Of a stretch of 64,000 bases of DNA, positions 8,613-18,329 are shown piece after piece (the first letter of the stretch is position 1; every line of letters begins with the position of its first letter). Position numbers and translations under genes: made by a program. Source of the DNA: CAJQQY01 sp045106765 (GTDB taxonomy: Bacteria > Bacteroidota > Bacteroidia > Chitinophagales > Saprospiraceae). The notes under the pieces are model-generated. The model did not search any database. It was not told the DNA's origin and saw nothing but the letters and a program-made list of their open reading frames with translations. The DNA lies in contig JBGCFD010000038.1 in NCBI GenBank assembly GCA_045106765.1, positions 1-64,000 of the forward strand. Reading direction: 5' to 3'.

Positions 8613-10886
8613 TTATTTTATCAAAGTAATAAACCCTTGAACCTCTTTAGGTATTCCCCGCGGACTCTTATAACTCACCTGACAAACGTAAACTCCAAGA
8701 GGCATTTTCCCTCCTCCATTATATTTTCGTCCATTCCATCCTTCATCAGGATCTTGCGTTTCAAAAACCAGTTCACCATAACGATTCCAAACTTGGAAAG
8801 AATAATCTCGCATGCCTCTATAATAACCTACTCCTTTAAACTCATCATTGACTGTATCATCATTTGGTGTAAATGCATTGGGTAAAAAGTATCTAACTTC
8901 TGGAATCACATCAACTATTTTTTGAATAGTATCTTGACAACCAGCTTCAGTTGTAACTATCAATTCTACAATTTGATGTCCTGTATCTGGAAATGAAAAC
9001 GATGGATTTTCTTCATATGAAAAACCTTGTCCTGCAAAATCCCATTGCCATTTATAATCTCTGAGAGAGTTATCAAAGAAGTTTACCTCAGGCATAAAAT
9101 TGGTAATTCGATCAGGTCCAAAATAAAAATCTGCCTCTGGAAATGAATCTACTTTTATCAAACTAGGAAAGGTTCTTTCTGTATAACATCCTATAGGAGA
9201 AGTAATTCCTACATTAATAGTATATGCTCCTGGTTCCTCATAAGTATAAGATGGACTGATAGCAGTACCTATTCCTCCATCTCCAAAATCCCAAACAATC
9301 TCATAAGTATCATCAATCGGTGTGGATAAATTATTAAAGAAAATATCCAACGGAGCACATCCTGTAAATGAACTTGGTTCAATCACAATCAATGGTGGAA
9401 CAGGCAACCAAGTCGCTTCTTGGACAATCTCATTCGAACATCCATTCTCATCTGTTACCGTTAAAGTTACATAGTAGACTCCTGGATCGGTATAATTAAA
9501 TATTGGATTCTGACTATCAGATGTTCCTCCATCTCCAAAGTCCCAATTCCATTCTGTAATATCAGATGTGATTCCTGCAGACATATCGGTATAAACAACT
9601 GGTCCAGCTACACAAGTATCATAATCAAAAGTAAAATCTACCATGGGTGGTTCAAAAATCTCAACTGCAATAATAGCAGTATCTCCACAGTCTGTTCCGG
9701 GGTTAAGAATCAATAATCCTTCATAGACTCCATATCCTGGGAATGTTACATCGATATTTTGTTGATTGAGCGAAAGTGGATTTAATCCGCCAAGATCAAA
9801 CTCCCATAAATATTCAGTAATAAATTGAGAAGAGGGGGCTTCAAAATTAAAAGTCGAATCTCCATTACAATTATAAAATCGAAAAATAGTATCACTCTGA
9901 ATAAGATCATTTCCACCAACTGTAGCAACTACAGTAGGCTCACAAAAGGTTACATTAAATTGAAAATCTCGCTGAATCGTACTCAACAAAACTCCATTTC
10001 GATATTCTTTTACACAAATTCCAACTACATATTGTCCTTCCGCATTTGGCATTCCTGACAAAACTCCAGTTGAAGGATTAATACTCAATGCTGGATCTCC
10101 ACCTATCGGATCAAGGGGACCATAAGTAGGTGCTTCAAACGTTACATTATCGTATGGTGGTGGTGCATCTGGATTTGGATTAGTACCATCAAAATCTGCA
10201 GCATTTCCTGGCGTTTGCCAACCTGCAGTTCCTCCACCTTTCAATGGACTACATAATTCATATACTAATAAATCACCATCTATATCAGTTGCCGAATGAT
10301 CAAAAGTTAATTGCTCATTGACACAAATTACAATTGGTGGTAATTCATTAAAGGTTGGAGTATTATTACATAATGCTTGTGCTTCAGTAGTAATTTCTAC
10401 ATAAAAGGTTGCACCTGTCTCGCCTGGAGCAATAATATTATTAATAGAATTATTCCTGCAACATCTCTGATAAATAATATAATAGCTCTCTGCGCTTAAT
10501 GGCAAATTGATATTCCCAACATTATTATCACTTAAATTAAAAACATATACCCCTTCTTCAACACAAACATTGGATGGTAAAATCAAACAGGGATTATTAA
10601 TTCCTTGATCTATCTGAATATCTGTGATGACAGGATCAGGCATGACTATTTTGTCAAACTCATTGACCAAATCGCCACCATTATAAATAGACATTCGACC
10701 ATTTCCTGGGCCATCAAATCCTGCACCATTACCTTGGCAATCTCGATAAATTTTCATGGTGATTTCATAGTCACCATTACCTAAGCAAACATAGGTTAAC
10801 TCTCCACCAATAACGTGAGCTGCTTGAAGGTTGCCGAATGAAAAAAGAAAAAGAAAGAAGAAAAGTGTTTGTAGGTTTATTTTCAT
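8613..10886 (-). CDS. PKD-repeat surface protein with gliding-motility-type C-terminus (copy B)
   Basis: 757 residues with the same plan as copy A: signal peptide, QAAHVIGGELTYVCLGNG domain, four PKD-like repeats near residues 362, 450, 533 and 617, and a type B T9SS sorting domain from about residue 665 ending GFITLIK. Compared with copy A it has a longer loop before PNPDAPPPY, a length difference it shares with copy C. The C-terminal 170 residues are nearly identical to copy A, which indicates recent duplication or gene conversion. Start set at the ATG (10886), not the adjacent GTG. Function in adhesion or surface structure is inferred from the domains only. Confidence 0.9.
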   Translation of the reverse strand: MKINLQTLFFFLFLFSFGNLQAAHVIGGELTYVCLGNGDYEITMKIYRDCQGNGAGFDGPGNGRMSIYNGGDLVNEFDKIVMPDPVITDIQIDQGINNPCLILPSNVCVEEGVYVFNLSDNNVGNINLPLSAESYYIIYQRCCRNNSINNIIAPGETGATFYVEITTEAQALCNNTPTFNELPPIVICVNEQLTFDHSATDIDGDLLVYELCSPLKGGGTAGWQTPGNAADFDGTNPNPDAPPPYDNVTFEAPTYGPLDPIGGDPALSINPSTGVLSGMPNAEGQYVVGICVKEYRNGVLLSTIQRDFQFNVTFCEPTVVATVGGNDLIQSDTIFRFYNCNGDSTFNFEAPSSQFITEYLWEFDLGGLNPLSLNQQNIDVTFPGYGVYEGLLILNPGTDCGDTAIIAVEIFEPPMVDFTFDYDTCVAGPVVYTDMSAGITSDITEWNWDFGDGGTSDSQNPIFNYTDPGVYYVTLTVTDENGCSNEIVQEATWLPVPPLIVIEPSSFTGCAPLDIFFNNLSTPIDDTYEIVWDFGDGGIGTAISPSYTYEEPGAYTINVGITSPIGCYTERTFPSLIKVDSFPEADFYFGPDRITNFMPEVNFFDNSLRDYKWQWDFAGQGFSYEENPSFSFPDTGHQIVELIVTTEAGCQDTIQKIVDVIPEVRYFLPNAFTPNDDTVNDEFKGVGYYRGMRDYSFQVWNRYGELVFETQDPDEGWNGRKYNGGGKMPLGVYVCQVSYKSPRGIPKEVQGFITLIK

Positions 10887-11108
10887 CACTTGTTTTTTAT
10901 TGGATTTTATACAAAAATCCTGCTGTTGATTATTTTTAAAACAATAGAAAAGTTCGGGAATTGATTATTTCAATAGATTGGTTATTATTACTTGTGTAAT
11001 TTCGGCATTTTTAACAAAAAATTCACCTTTTTTGTTTTGAAATAAAAAATTATTAAAATTTAAGTACAAATGGCGGCAGGTTCAAGGGAATATTAGATAC
11101 TCAACAAA

Positions 11109-11171
11109 GAATAATCAATATCCAACTTTAAGAAAAATCTATTTCTGAGAGAAGTTGGATATTGGTTATTC
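11109..11171. repeat. Long hairpin directly after the stop of PKD copy C
   Basis: A 21-bp arm (GAATAATCAATATCCAACTTT) pairs with 11151-11171 with two mismatches. It ends 3 bp from the stop codon at 11175. There is no T run after the stem on the minus strand, so it does not look like a standard intrinsic terminator; it may protect the 3' end or stop transcription another way. Confidence 0.6.
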
Positions 11172-11174
11172 TCA

Positions 11175-13466
11175 TCATTTCACAATCGTCGCAAACCCCT
11201 TCAACTCTACATTTCCTCCTCTCGGGCCGGTATAGGTTACAACCACAACATAAACCCCTTGGGGCGAATCCTTCCCAGTGTTTAGTTTTTTTCCATTCCA
11301 GCCTTCAAAAGGATCACCTGTTTCAAAAACCATTTCCCCCCAACGATTCCAAATCTTCATATTAAAATTCTCCATTCCGACAAAAAAACCTTTACCAAAA
11401 AATTCATCATTAACTGAATCGAAATTAGGTGTAAAAGCATTCGGTAAAAAGTAAGCAACTTTTGGAACGACATCAATACATTGGGTTAAAGTATCTTGAC
11501 AACCCGATTCGTGAGTCACTATCAAAGTTACTTTTTGCAAACCAGTATCTGGAAAAGTATAAGTTGGATTTTGGTCAAATGAATTATCTACATCATCAAA
11601 ATTCCAAAACCATTGTACCGCGTCAATTGATAAATCTGTAAATTCTACATCAGGTTGAAAATTGGTTGGAGGATTTGGAGTAAATGTAAAATTTGCCACA
11701 GGGGATGGTTCCACGGTGATCAAACTTGGAAAAAAATCACTTATCGAACAACCAATCGGCGACGTGACAGAAAGTGAAACATCAAATACTCCAGGTGTCT
11801 CATAAACATAAGTTGGACTAATTTCACCACTTGTATTTCCATCTCCAAAATCCCAAACGATATCATAAGTATCATCAATCGGAGTAGAAAGATTATTGAA
11901 AAATACATTTTGAGGAATACATCCTTTATAAATACTCGGTTCAATAATCAAAATCGGAGGCGCAGGATACCATTCAATTATTTGAGTTGTATCATCCACA
12001 CAACCATTCATATCTTCCACCGTCAGCGTAACTGGAATATTTCCAGGAGCAGAATAGAGATAGTCAGGACTAACATCGTTGCCCGAATTTCCATCTCCAT
12101 ACTCCCATAGGTTACCAGTAATCGCACCAGCACCAGAGGCAGAAAGGTTATTAAAACTTACTGGCCCAGCAACACAAGTGTCATAAGCATAGGTAAAATC
12201 TGCATTTATTTCAGGATAAATATTAACAAAGATGGTTGCCGTATCGTCACAAGGAGATCCTTGATTCAAAATTAATTGACCTTGATAAGTTCCTAATCCA
12301 GGAAAAGTAACACTCGTATTTTGAGTAGTGGAAGTCACAGTATCACCATTATTCAAATCAAAACTCCAATTATATGTATTGATAAATGCTTGATCGAAAC
12401 TTTGATCGATAAAAGTGATCGAATTATTTCCACAAGAGTTTATTACAAATTCATTTCCATTGACTACTTCATCATTTTGAATTTGAGCAAAAACGGTCGG
12501 CTCACAATTTTCTACATTAAATTGAAAATCTCGTTTGACCACACTTAATAAAACTCCGTTTCGATATTCTTCCACACAAACTCCCACTACGAATTGTCCC
12601 AAAGTATTTGGAATTCCTGTAATCAAACCTGTTGCTGCGTCAATACTAACTTGTGGATTTCCTCCCATCGGATTAAGTGGGCCGTAAGTTCCGCTAACGA
12701 AAGTAATATTTTGGTATGGTGGTGGAGCATCTGGATTTGGTGCCACTCCTGTAAAAGCATTTGCATCTCCTCCCATTACACCATCAGTTCCCCCACCTGT
12801 TTTAGGACTACAAAATTTATAAACTAATTGATCTCCATCGCTATCAGATGCTGAATGATCAAAATTAATTGGCTCATTAGCGCAAATAATTATCGGAGGA
12901 AAATTATTAAATGTTGGACTATTATTAACGCACCCAGTTGAAGTTTGCTGTGCTTCTGGAGTTAATTCTATTGAATAAGTTGCCCCGGTATCTCCTGGTA
13001 AAATAATATTATTAATAGAATTATTTCTACAACATCTCTGATAAACAATATGGTAACTTTTTGGATTGGTTGGCAATGTTAAAGTGAATTGATAAATGCC
13101 TTCTTCCACACAAACATCATCGGGAATAATCAAACATGGATTAGATACATCTGGAGGGATATTCGTGATAGTAGGAGGATTGAGTTGAACAACCCCTGAA
13201 GTTCCAGGTATCGTAGGATCTAAATCATATTCCACAGTACTCCCATCTTCATAAACCGTTACTGTTCCTATAGTGGTACTTCCGGGAGCAGAATCAAATA
13301 AAGCCCCTGTGCTTCCACAATCTCTATAAATCTTCATTGTAAATTCATACTGATTACCACCTAAGCAAACATAAGTAATTTCTCCTCCAATAATGTGAGC
13401 AGCTTCTGCGCTAAATAACGCTAAAAATGAGATGATGATAATGGTTAACTTTTTCAATACTTTCAA
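11175..13466 (-). CDS. PKD-repeat surface protein with gliding-motility-type C-terminus (copy C)
   Basis: 763 residues, the most divergent of the three tandem paralogues. Order: signal peptide, AAHIIGGEITYVCLGGNQYE domain, four PKD-like repeats near residues 367, 457, 539 and 620, and the type B T9SS sorting domain from about residue 673, ending GFATIVK. No ATG is available upstream of the signal peptide; the likely start is the TTG at 13466 (MKVLKKLTIIII) or the TTG three codons later. The conserved CxRNNSINNI and PNPDAPPPY segments are common to all copies. It is the only copy whose leader is not obviously homologous to the other two. Confidence 0.88.
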   Translation of the reverse strand: MKVLKKLTIIIISFLALFSAEAAHIIGGEITYVCLGGNQYEFTMKIYRDCGSTGALFDSAPGSTTIGTVTVYEDGSTVEYDLDPTIPGTSGVVQLNPPTITNIPPDVSNPCLIIPDDVCVEEGIYQFTLTLPTNPKSYHIVYQRCCRNNSINNIILPGDTGATYSIELTPEAQQTSTGCVNNSPTFNNFPPIIICANEPINFDHSASDSDGDQLVYKFCSPKTGGGTDGVMGGDANAFTGVAPNPDAPPPYQNITFVSGTYGPLNPMGGNPQVSIDAATGLITGIPNTLGQFVVGVCVEEYRNGVLLSVVKRDFQFNVENCEPTVFAQIQNDEVVNGNEFVINSCGNNSITFIDQSFDQAFINTYNWSFDLNNGDTVTSTTQNTSVTFPGLGTYQGQLILNQGSPCDDTATIFVNIYPEINADFTYAYDTCVAGPVSFNNLSASGAGAITGNLWEYGDGNSGNDVSPDYLYSAPGNIPVTLTVEDMNGCVDDTTQIIEWYPAPPILIIEPSIYKGCIPQNVFFNNLSTPIDDTYDIVWDFGDGNTSGEISPTYVYETPGVFDVSLSVTSPIGCSISDFFPSLITVEPSPVANFTFTPNPPTNFQPDVEFTDLSIDAVQWFWNFDDVDNSFDQNPTYTFPDTGLQKVTLIVTHESGCQDTLTQCIDVVPKVAYFLPNAFTPNFDSVNDEFFGKGFFVGMENFNMKIWNRWGEMVFETGDPFEGWNGKKLNTGKDSPQGVYVVVVTYTGPRGGNVELKGFATIVK

Positions 13467-13978
13467 AGTTAAGTTTTAGTTGAATGAGGAAAATAGCTAT
13501 TATTTGATAATTTCAATTTGAATAATAATTCAATTTTCTATAAACTAGAATCATTTTCCATGATTTAAGTTGCTTCAATAGTTAAAGAAACGAATACTTT
13601 GTCATTAATTTTACTTTTCAAAAATCAATAATTCATAAAGCCATTTTTTATTGAAATAGTAAGATGAAAATAAATATTTATTTTTTCAATAAAAAATAAC
13701 ATTATACTCAGAGTAAACGTTAATTATAACTTAAGACGCGAAAGTAATATAATAACAGTTGGGTAATTTGAATAATTAACACTTTAAAAAATTAATATAT
13801 TGCGCCTAGCTGACTAATTGATTAAGTTTTGACAAAAAAAATACTTTTTAAAAGCTTCCTTTCCGTTATAGATATAAAATTAAAACAATTCCCTCAAAAC
13901 CATTTTTGTAATTTTTTGAATTCCCTATTTCCTAAATTTTATAAAAAAACCTGATTATAGACCTTAATCTACTTAACA
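13467..13978. other. AT-rich divergent intergenic region
   Basis: About 510 bp between divergent genes. I see no gene, RNA or clear repeat; it must carry promoters for both sides, but no complete TTTG-N19-TAnnTTTG match stood out. Confidence 0.5.
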
Positions 13979-14575
13979 ATGATGCAAACTGACCTACAAC
14001 AATTAATGTTTGGAAAAGACAATTTGGAAACTATTACTACAACTTTAGAAAATAGTGGATTGATTCTTTATCCAACTGACACTATTTGGGGAATTGGTTG
14101 CGACGCTACTAATGAAGGTGCTGTCCAACGAATTTTTGACCTTAAAAAAAGACCTTACGACAAACCATTTGTCCTCCTTGTCAACTCCATCGAAATGCTC
14201 AAAAATTATGTCGAGCATGTTCATCCAAGAATTGAAACTTTACTAATGCACCATGTGCAACCGCTCACAATGATTTATGATCGAGCTAAAAATCTACCTT
14301 CTATTTCTCAAGATAAAAGTGGTAGTGTTGCGATTCGTGTCGTGCAAGATTCTTTTTGCAAGGAATTGATTGGTCAATTTGGAAAACCGTTGATCGCTTC
14401 TTCTGCTAATATTAGCGACAAACCATTTCCTGCGAATTTTGGAGGAATTAGTTCTGACGTAATTACTGGTGTGGATTATGTCGTAAAATGGAAACAAGGA
14501 GAAAAGAAATTAAGTCAACCTTCTGTGATTGCTAAATTTTCGGAGAAGGAAGAATTGATTTTTTTAAGGGAATAA
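13979..14575 (+). CDS. L-threonylcarbamoyladenylate synthase (Sua5/YciO/YrdC family)
   Basis: 198 residues, single YrdC domain. It should make threonylcarbamoyl-AMP from threonine, bicarbonate and ATP, the first step of the tRNA t6A37 modification. Visible motifs are LYPTDTIWGIGCDA, the nucleotide-binding FDLKKRPYDKPFVLLV (KRxxxxP) and ASSANISDKP. Length matches TsaC-type enzymes (about 190) and it lacks the extra C-terminal Sua5 domain. It starts with two consecutive ATGs; either is possible. It is a stand-alone gene, followed by hairpin-rich spacer DNA. Confidence 0.88.
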   Translation: MMQTDLQQLMFGKDNLETITTTLENSGLILYPTDTIWGIGCDATNEGAVQRIFDLKKRPYDKPFVLLVNSIEMLKNYVEHVHPRIETLLMHHVQPLTMIYDRAKNLPSISQDKSGSVAIRVVQDSFCKELIGQFGKPLIASSANISDKPFPANFGGISSDVITGVDYVVKWKQGEKKLSQPSVIAKFSEKEELIFLRE

Positions 14576-14602
14576 TTTTTAGAAAATCAGCTGAATAAAA
14601 AA

Positions 14603-14638
14603 TTAGTTAATCAGTAATTTAATTTCCTGATTGACTAA
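14603..14638. repeat. Hairpin built of TTAGTTAATCAG-type words
   Basis: TTAGTTAATCAG pairs with CTGATTGACTAA (one mismatch) across a 12-base loop, 27 bp after the stop of the YrdC gene. Related words (ctgatta, aactga, taatcag) recur in the next intergenic region at 15297-15353. Confidence 0.5.
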
Positions 14639-14662
14639 TTAACTGAATTCAGATCAACTGAT

Positions 14663-14670
14663 TATCTTTG
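14663..14670 (+). promoter_or_regulatory. Possible -7 promoter element
   Basis: TATCTTTG fits TAnnTTTG and lies 34 bp upstream of the ATG at 14705. The -33 box is not evident at normal spacing. Confidence 0.35.
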
Positions 14671-14704
14671 AACATCAATTTTTAGTTTTTAAGAAATACC
14701 AAAC

Positions 14705-15289
14705 ATGCTATATTTTAAATATTTTATTACTATTTCTATTCTTCTTTTTTCATCCTCAGAAAATTTACCTGTAGAAACCAACGATTCTAACCGAATTGCT
14801 TGGGAAAAAAATAAGCAAATTGAATGGAGTGATTTCAAAGGTCGTGCGAACAATACAAGTTCGCTTGATGCCTACACCATGTTAGGAATTTCTCTTGAAG
14901 TGATTGGTCAAAAAGATGGAAAAGTCGATATGGGTGTTTTTGGATATTTTGAAAAAAATAAAAGTTGGGTGAAATCTGGAGAAAAAACAGATCATTTATT
15001 GTCTCATGAAAGAAAGCATTTTGACCTTTGCGAAGTCTACCGAAGAAAATTAATAAAAAAATTAGAAGCTAAAAAATCGTACGATTATGATTCCTTTAGC
15101 AAGGATGTTGGGGAGATGTTCAACAAAAATTTTGAGGAATACACCAAAGAACAAGAACGTTACGATGAAGAAACTCACCACTCTCAAGAGAAAGCAGCTC
15201 AAATCAAATGGAATAAATTTATTACCAAAGAGTTATTACGTTTGAAAAAATATGATAAAATTGCAGCTTCTTTAAATGTAGTTGATTGA
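14705..15289 (+). CDS. DUF922-like putative zinc-dependent peptidase
   Basis: 194 residues with an N-terminal signal-like segment (ILLFSSSENLP). IEWSDFKG and LDAYTMLGISLEV match the opening of DUF922 proteins. LLSHERKHFDLCEVYRRKL (about residues 98-116) contains HExxH, the zinc-peptidase motif that gives the family its predicted activity. YDEETHHSQEKAAQIKW near the C-terminus is a further family-like segment that could supply another metal ligand. Probably periplasmic or lipid-anchored outside the inner membrane. The gene stands alone between two hairpin-rich spacers. Catalysis is predicted, not demonstrated for this family to my knowledge. Confidence 0.75.
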   Translation: MLYFKYFITISILLFSSSENLPVETNDSNRIAWEKNKQIEWSDFKGRANNTSSLDAYTMLGISLEVIGQKDGKVDMGVFGYFEKNKSWVKSGEKTDHLLSHERKHFDLCEVYRRKLIKKLEAKKSYDYDSFSKDVGEMFNKNFEEYTKEQERYDEETHHSQEKAAQIKWNKFITKELLRLKKYDKIAASLNVVD

Positions 15290-15296
15290 TTAGGAA

Positions 15297-15353
15297 TTAG
15301 GTAATCAGTTCGCCGATCCGATCTACTAATTTTCTAATTAACCGATTACCTAT
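15297..15353. repeat. Hairpin directly after a stop codon
   Basis: TTAGGTAATCAGTT (15297-15310) pairs with AACCGATTACCTAT (15340-15353) with two mismatches, beginning 7 bp after the stop of the DUF922-like gene. Inner words (gatccgatc, ctaattttctaatta) are themselves near-palindromic. Confidence 0.5.
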
Positions 15354-15374
15354 TTAACCGATCAACTAAACAAC

Positions 15375-17090
15375 ATGCAATTCGCAAAAGCCATACTTCA
15401 ATACGACGACCAAACGGTAGAGTTTCCTTTTAATAAAATGACTTTTTTCGATGAACTTTATGTCGATTTCAAACAAGTCAATAAAGGAAATCATCAAACT
15501 TACCACCTCACCATCCATCCAAAGCAAACCATTCAAATCAAAAAATTATCGTTGGTCTTTAATCATACTTATTTATCGGGTGAAGATCCTCGGATCTTTT
15601 GCAATGGTTATCAATCTTGGTCAGAAAGTCGGGAATATCAATTAGGCGAAAAAATTCCATCTCTTAAATTCTGGGCAAAAAGTCAGCAATATTTTGGGGA
15701 TGAACATATCAAAGAAATTCCACGAGGTAAAAATAAATTCCACTCTTGGAGTTACACCTACATTAAAAACAACAATAATATTATATTTTTAGGATCGCTC
15801 AAAGAAAATGCTGCTTTCACTTATTTTGTTCATGATGTGGCTGCTCAGCAACTCATCGTGGAGAAAGATTGTAGTGGTTTAGAATTGAGTCATTCCTTCC
15901 CTATTTTAGATTTATTGGTTGGTCAAGGAAAAGAACAATCCGTCTTTGATCAATGGAAAAACGAAATGGATTTTCCTCCACTCAGAGCACAGCCAAGCAC
16001 AGGTTGGACAAGTTGGTATAATTACTATACGAACATCTCAGAAGAAATTATTTTAAAAAATCTAAATGCATTTTCAGAAAATAAAACTCCACTCGATTAC
16101 ATCCAAATTGATGATGGTTATCAAACTCAAGTCGGTGATTGGTTGAGCATAAAATCTTCTTTTCCAAATGGAATGGCGCACGTTGCTCAAAAAATAAAAC
16201 AAGCTAATTACAAAGCAGGAATTTGGCTCGCTCCATTTATTTGTGATGCTAATTCTGAAATTTTTAAACAAAAAAAGCATTGGTTAGTCAAAGATAAAAA
16301 TGGAAAACCATTCGTCGCTGGCAATATCAAATTCTGGGGTGGAAATTTTTATGTATTAGATTTTTATCAAAAGGAAGTGCAAGATTATTTGATCCAAGTC
16401 ATTGGAACTTTTACTAAAAAATGGGGTTTTGATTTCCTTAAATTAGACTTCCTTTATGCGGTGTGCATACTCCCAACAAAAAATAAAACACGTGGACAAA
16501 TCATGCACGATGCCATGGAATTTTTAAAAATACAGGCTGGTGACAAAATGATTTTAGGTTGTGGTGTGCCCTTAGGAAGTGCTTTTGGAAAAGTAGATTT
16601 TTGCCGTATTGGGGCAGATGTACATCTACAATGGGAAGACAATCTGCAACGATTCAATGGCAATCGAGAACGTACTTCTACATTACTTTCTTTGCGCTCT
16701 ACTTTGGGTCGTTGGCAACTGAATAATCGAGTTTTCCACAATGATCCTGATGCTTTTATTTTAAGAAAAGAAAAAAACAAATTAACTCCAAACCAACAAT
16801 ATACATTACTCATAATCAATACCTTATGCGGCAATTTAGTTTTTACTTCTGATTTTACAGGTGAATATTCGACAGAACAATGGAGCGAATTTGAGTTAAT
16901 TTATCAACTCCAAAATAGCGAAATAAAAGAGGTACAAAATTTGACCGATGACAGGTATCTAATTTCTTTTAATCAAAATGGAAAGCGATTCGTGGCAGCT
17001 TGCAATTTAAGCAATAAAAAGACTTCCTTTTTGGTTAAAAAACAACAGATTGAACTAGAGCCTTTTGAGTCAATAATTTTGAAAAATTAA
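15375..17090 (+). CDS. GH36-type alpha-galactosidase
   Basis: 571 residues with the glycoside hydrolase clan D barrel. GWTSWYNYYTNISEEIILKN opens the barrel; YIQIDDGYQTQVGDW and GIWLAPFICDANSEIF are family motifs. FDFLKLDFLYA carries the likely nucleophile Asp (about residue 360), and FCRIGADVHLQWED the likely acid/base Asp (about 417). It should cleave alpha-galactosides such as melibiose or raffinose family sugars. There is no signal peptide, so it is probably cytoplasmic. It ends 2 bp before the next gene, a secreted GldN-like protein, an odd partner for a sugar hydrolase. Confidence 0.85.
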   Translation: MQFAKAILQYDDQTVEFPFNKMTFFDELYVDFKQVNKGNHQTYHLTIHPKQTIQIKKLSLVFNHTYLSGEDPRIFCNGYQSWSESREYQLGEKIPSLKFWAKSQQYFGDEHIKEIPRGKNKFHSWSYTYIKNNNNIIFLGSLKENAAFTYFVHDVAAQQLIVEKDCSGLELSHSFPILDLLVGQGKEQSVFDQWKNEMDFPPLRAQPSTGWTSWYNYYTNISEEIILKNLNAFSENKTPLDYIQIDDGYQTQVGDWLSIKSSFPNGMAHVAQKIKQANYKAGIWLAPFICDANSEIFKQKKHWLVKDKNGKPFVAGNIKFWGGNFYVLDFYQKEVQDYLIQVIGTFTKKWGFDFLKLDFLYAVCILPTKNKTRGQIMHDAMEFLKIQAGDKMILGCGVPLGSAFGKVDFCRIGADVHLQWEDNLQRFNGNRERTSTLLSLRSTLGRWQLNNRVFHNDPDAFILRKEKNKLTPNQQYTLLIINTLCGNLVFTSDFTGEYSTEQWSEFELIYQLQNSEIKEVQNLTDDRYLISFNQNGKRFVAACNLSNKKTSFLVKKQQIELEPFESIILKN

Positions 17091-17092
17091 AT

Positions 17093-18154
17093 ATGAAAAA
17101 ATTCCTATTGCTTTTCACTTTTCTATTTTCCAGTTTTATAACAATATATTCCCAAAAACCTTTTTACCACAAAAACAAGGCAATTACTTGGGTGGGTGAA
17201 ACTGAATTCACTTATTATTTGGAACACTTTGACCGTCTCAATTTTGAGCCTTCCGATGAAATGCAAAAGGAAACTCGAACGATAAAAATTGATCCTTATG
17301 CTACTTGCGAAGTCGGAAATGAAACTTACTTTACTGATTTCATCGTTGGGGAAGTTTTAGAAAATCGTCGAAAAGTTTTTTCATTGGATGGCGACCCTTT
17401 GACACTTTCTGAAATCAAAAAAACCTTTGGAAATTCTTTTTCTGATACGATAACCACCTACGATCCGATCACCTATAAAGAGACCAAAACTATCGTAAAA
17501 ACAGATCCAATTTACCAAATCAAAGCATTTAAAATTAGACAATGGTGGTATTATGATAAGGAGAAAGAAAGTCTCGGTTCAATGGTTCAAGCGATCGCTC
17601 CTATTTTACAAAATGAAAAAAAAGATGGTTCTATTTCTCAAAAAGTGTTGTTTTGGATTGAGATGAAACAAGATGCAAAAAAGGAATATGATTATAACGA
17701 CAGATCTATAATTTGGGCAAAAGAGACACTTTCTACTCTGTCATTTAAAAAAGTAAAAAAGAAAAAAGGTCGTTCCAAAAAAGCTTTAAAAAATCTAACT
17801 TATAAAGACCCAAAAAATGGAAAAGGAAGAATCGTTGAAAATGATAGTTGGTATCCTTACTGTGCCGATTTGATAGAAAAAGAAGAAGTAGAAAAAAGCC
17901 TATCGGCAACTGTTGATACCATCATTACCTTCGACCCTGAAACTTATAAAGAAGAAATTCAAATTGTAAAAAATTCAAAAATAAAATATAAAGACTTCGA
18001 ATATTTTCGAATTTTACAACATTGGTATTTTGATAAATCAACTAATACTTTAGCGAGTAAAGTGATTTCGATTGGACCGTTGCAAGATGTATTGAATGAA
18101 GATGGAAAGTTGAGATTTCGAAAAGCGTTGTATTATATTATGAGTTCGCAGTAA
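17093..18154 (+). CDS. GldN/PorN-like secreted protein with internal duplication
   Basis: 353 residues with a clear signal peptide (MKKFLLLFTFLFSSFITIYSQ). Two halves repeat the same pattern: ITTYDPITYKETKTIV then FKIRQWWYYDKEKESL and AIAPI (about residues 120-170), and IITFDPETYKEEIQIV then FRILQHWYFDKSTNTL and SIGPL (about 280-335). The R-x-x-x-W-[FY]-[FY]-D-K motif followed by an I-x-P segment resembles GldN/PorN, a periplasmic ring component of the type IX secretion and gliding machinery. It is not next to gldK/L/M, so it is more likely a paralogue than the core subunit. It abuts the GH36 gene and ends at a strong terminator. Confidence 0.65.
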   Translation: MKKFLLLFTFLFSSFITIYSQKPFYHKNKAITWVGETEFTYYLEHFDRLNFEPSDEMQKETRTIKIDPYATCEVGNETYFTDFIVGEVLENRRKVFSLDGDPLTLSEIKKTFGNSFSDTITTYDPITYKETKTIVKTDPIYQIKAFKIRQWWYYDKEKESLGSMVQAIAPILQNEKKDGSISQKVLFWIEMKQDAKKEYDYNDRSIIWAKETLSTLSFKKVKKKKGRSKKALKNLTYKDPKNGKGRIVENDSWYPYCADLIEKEEVEKSLSATVDTIITFDPETYKEEIQIVKNSKIKYKDFEYFRILQHWYFDKSTNTLASKVISIGPLQDVLNEDGKLRFRKALYYIMSSQ

Positions 18155-18187
18155 TAAGTTGAATTTCCAAATCCGACTCGAAACAAG

Positions 18188-18224
18188 AAGCCTTGCAAAT
18201 GATTACTTTGCAAGGCTTTTTTTA
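18188..18224 (+). terminator. Intrinsic terminator
   Basis: Perfect 12-bp stem (AAGCCTTGCAAA and complement), 7-base loop and a T run, 34 bp after the GldN-like stop. Confidence 0.9.
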
Positions 18225-18329
18225 TTAGACTTATTATCCAACTTTCTCATTTTTTTGATGTTTAACTAAATGTGATTCTTATCACTTTCTATCTCCCAAA
18301 AATCAACTATTTTTACAAAAAAATAAAAC

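Noticed and set aside
8535..8885. 116-codon plus-strand frame
   Set aside because: It is mostly antisense to the PKD gene at 8613-10886 and has no protein-like composition.
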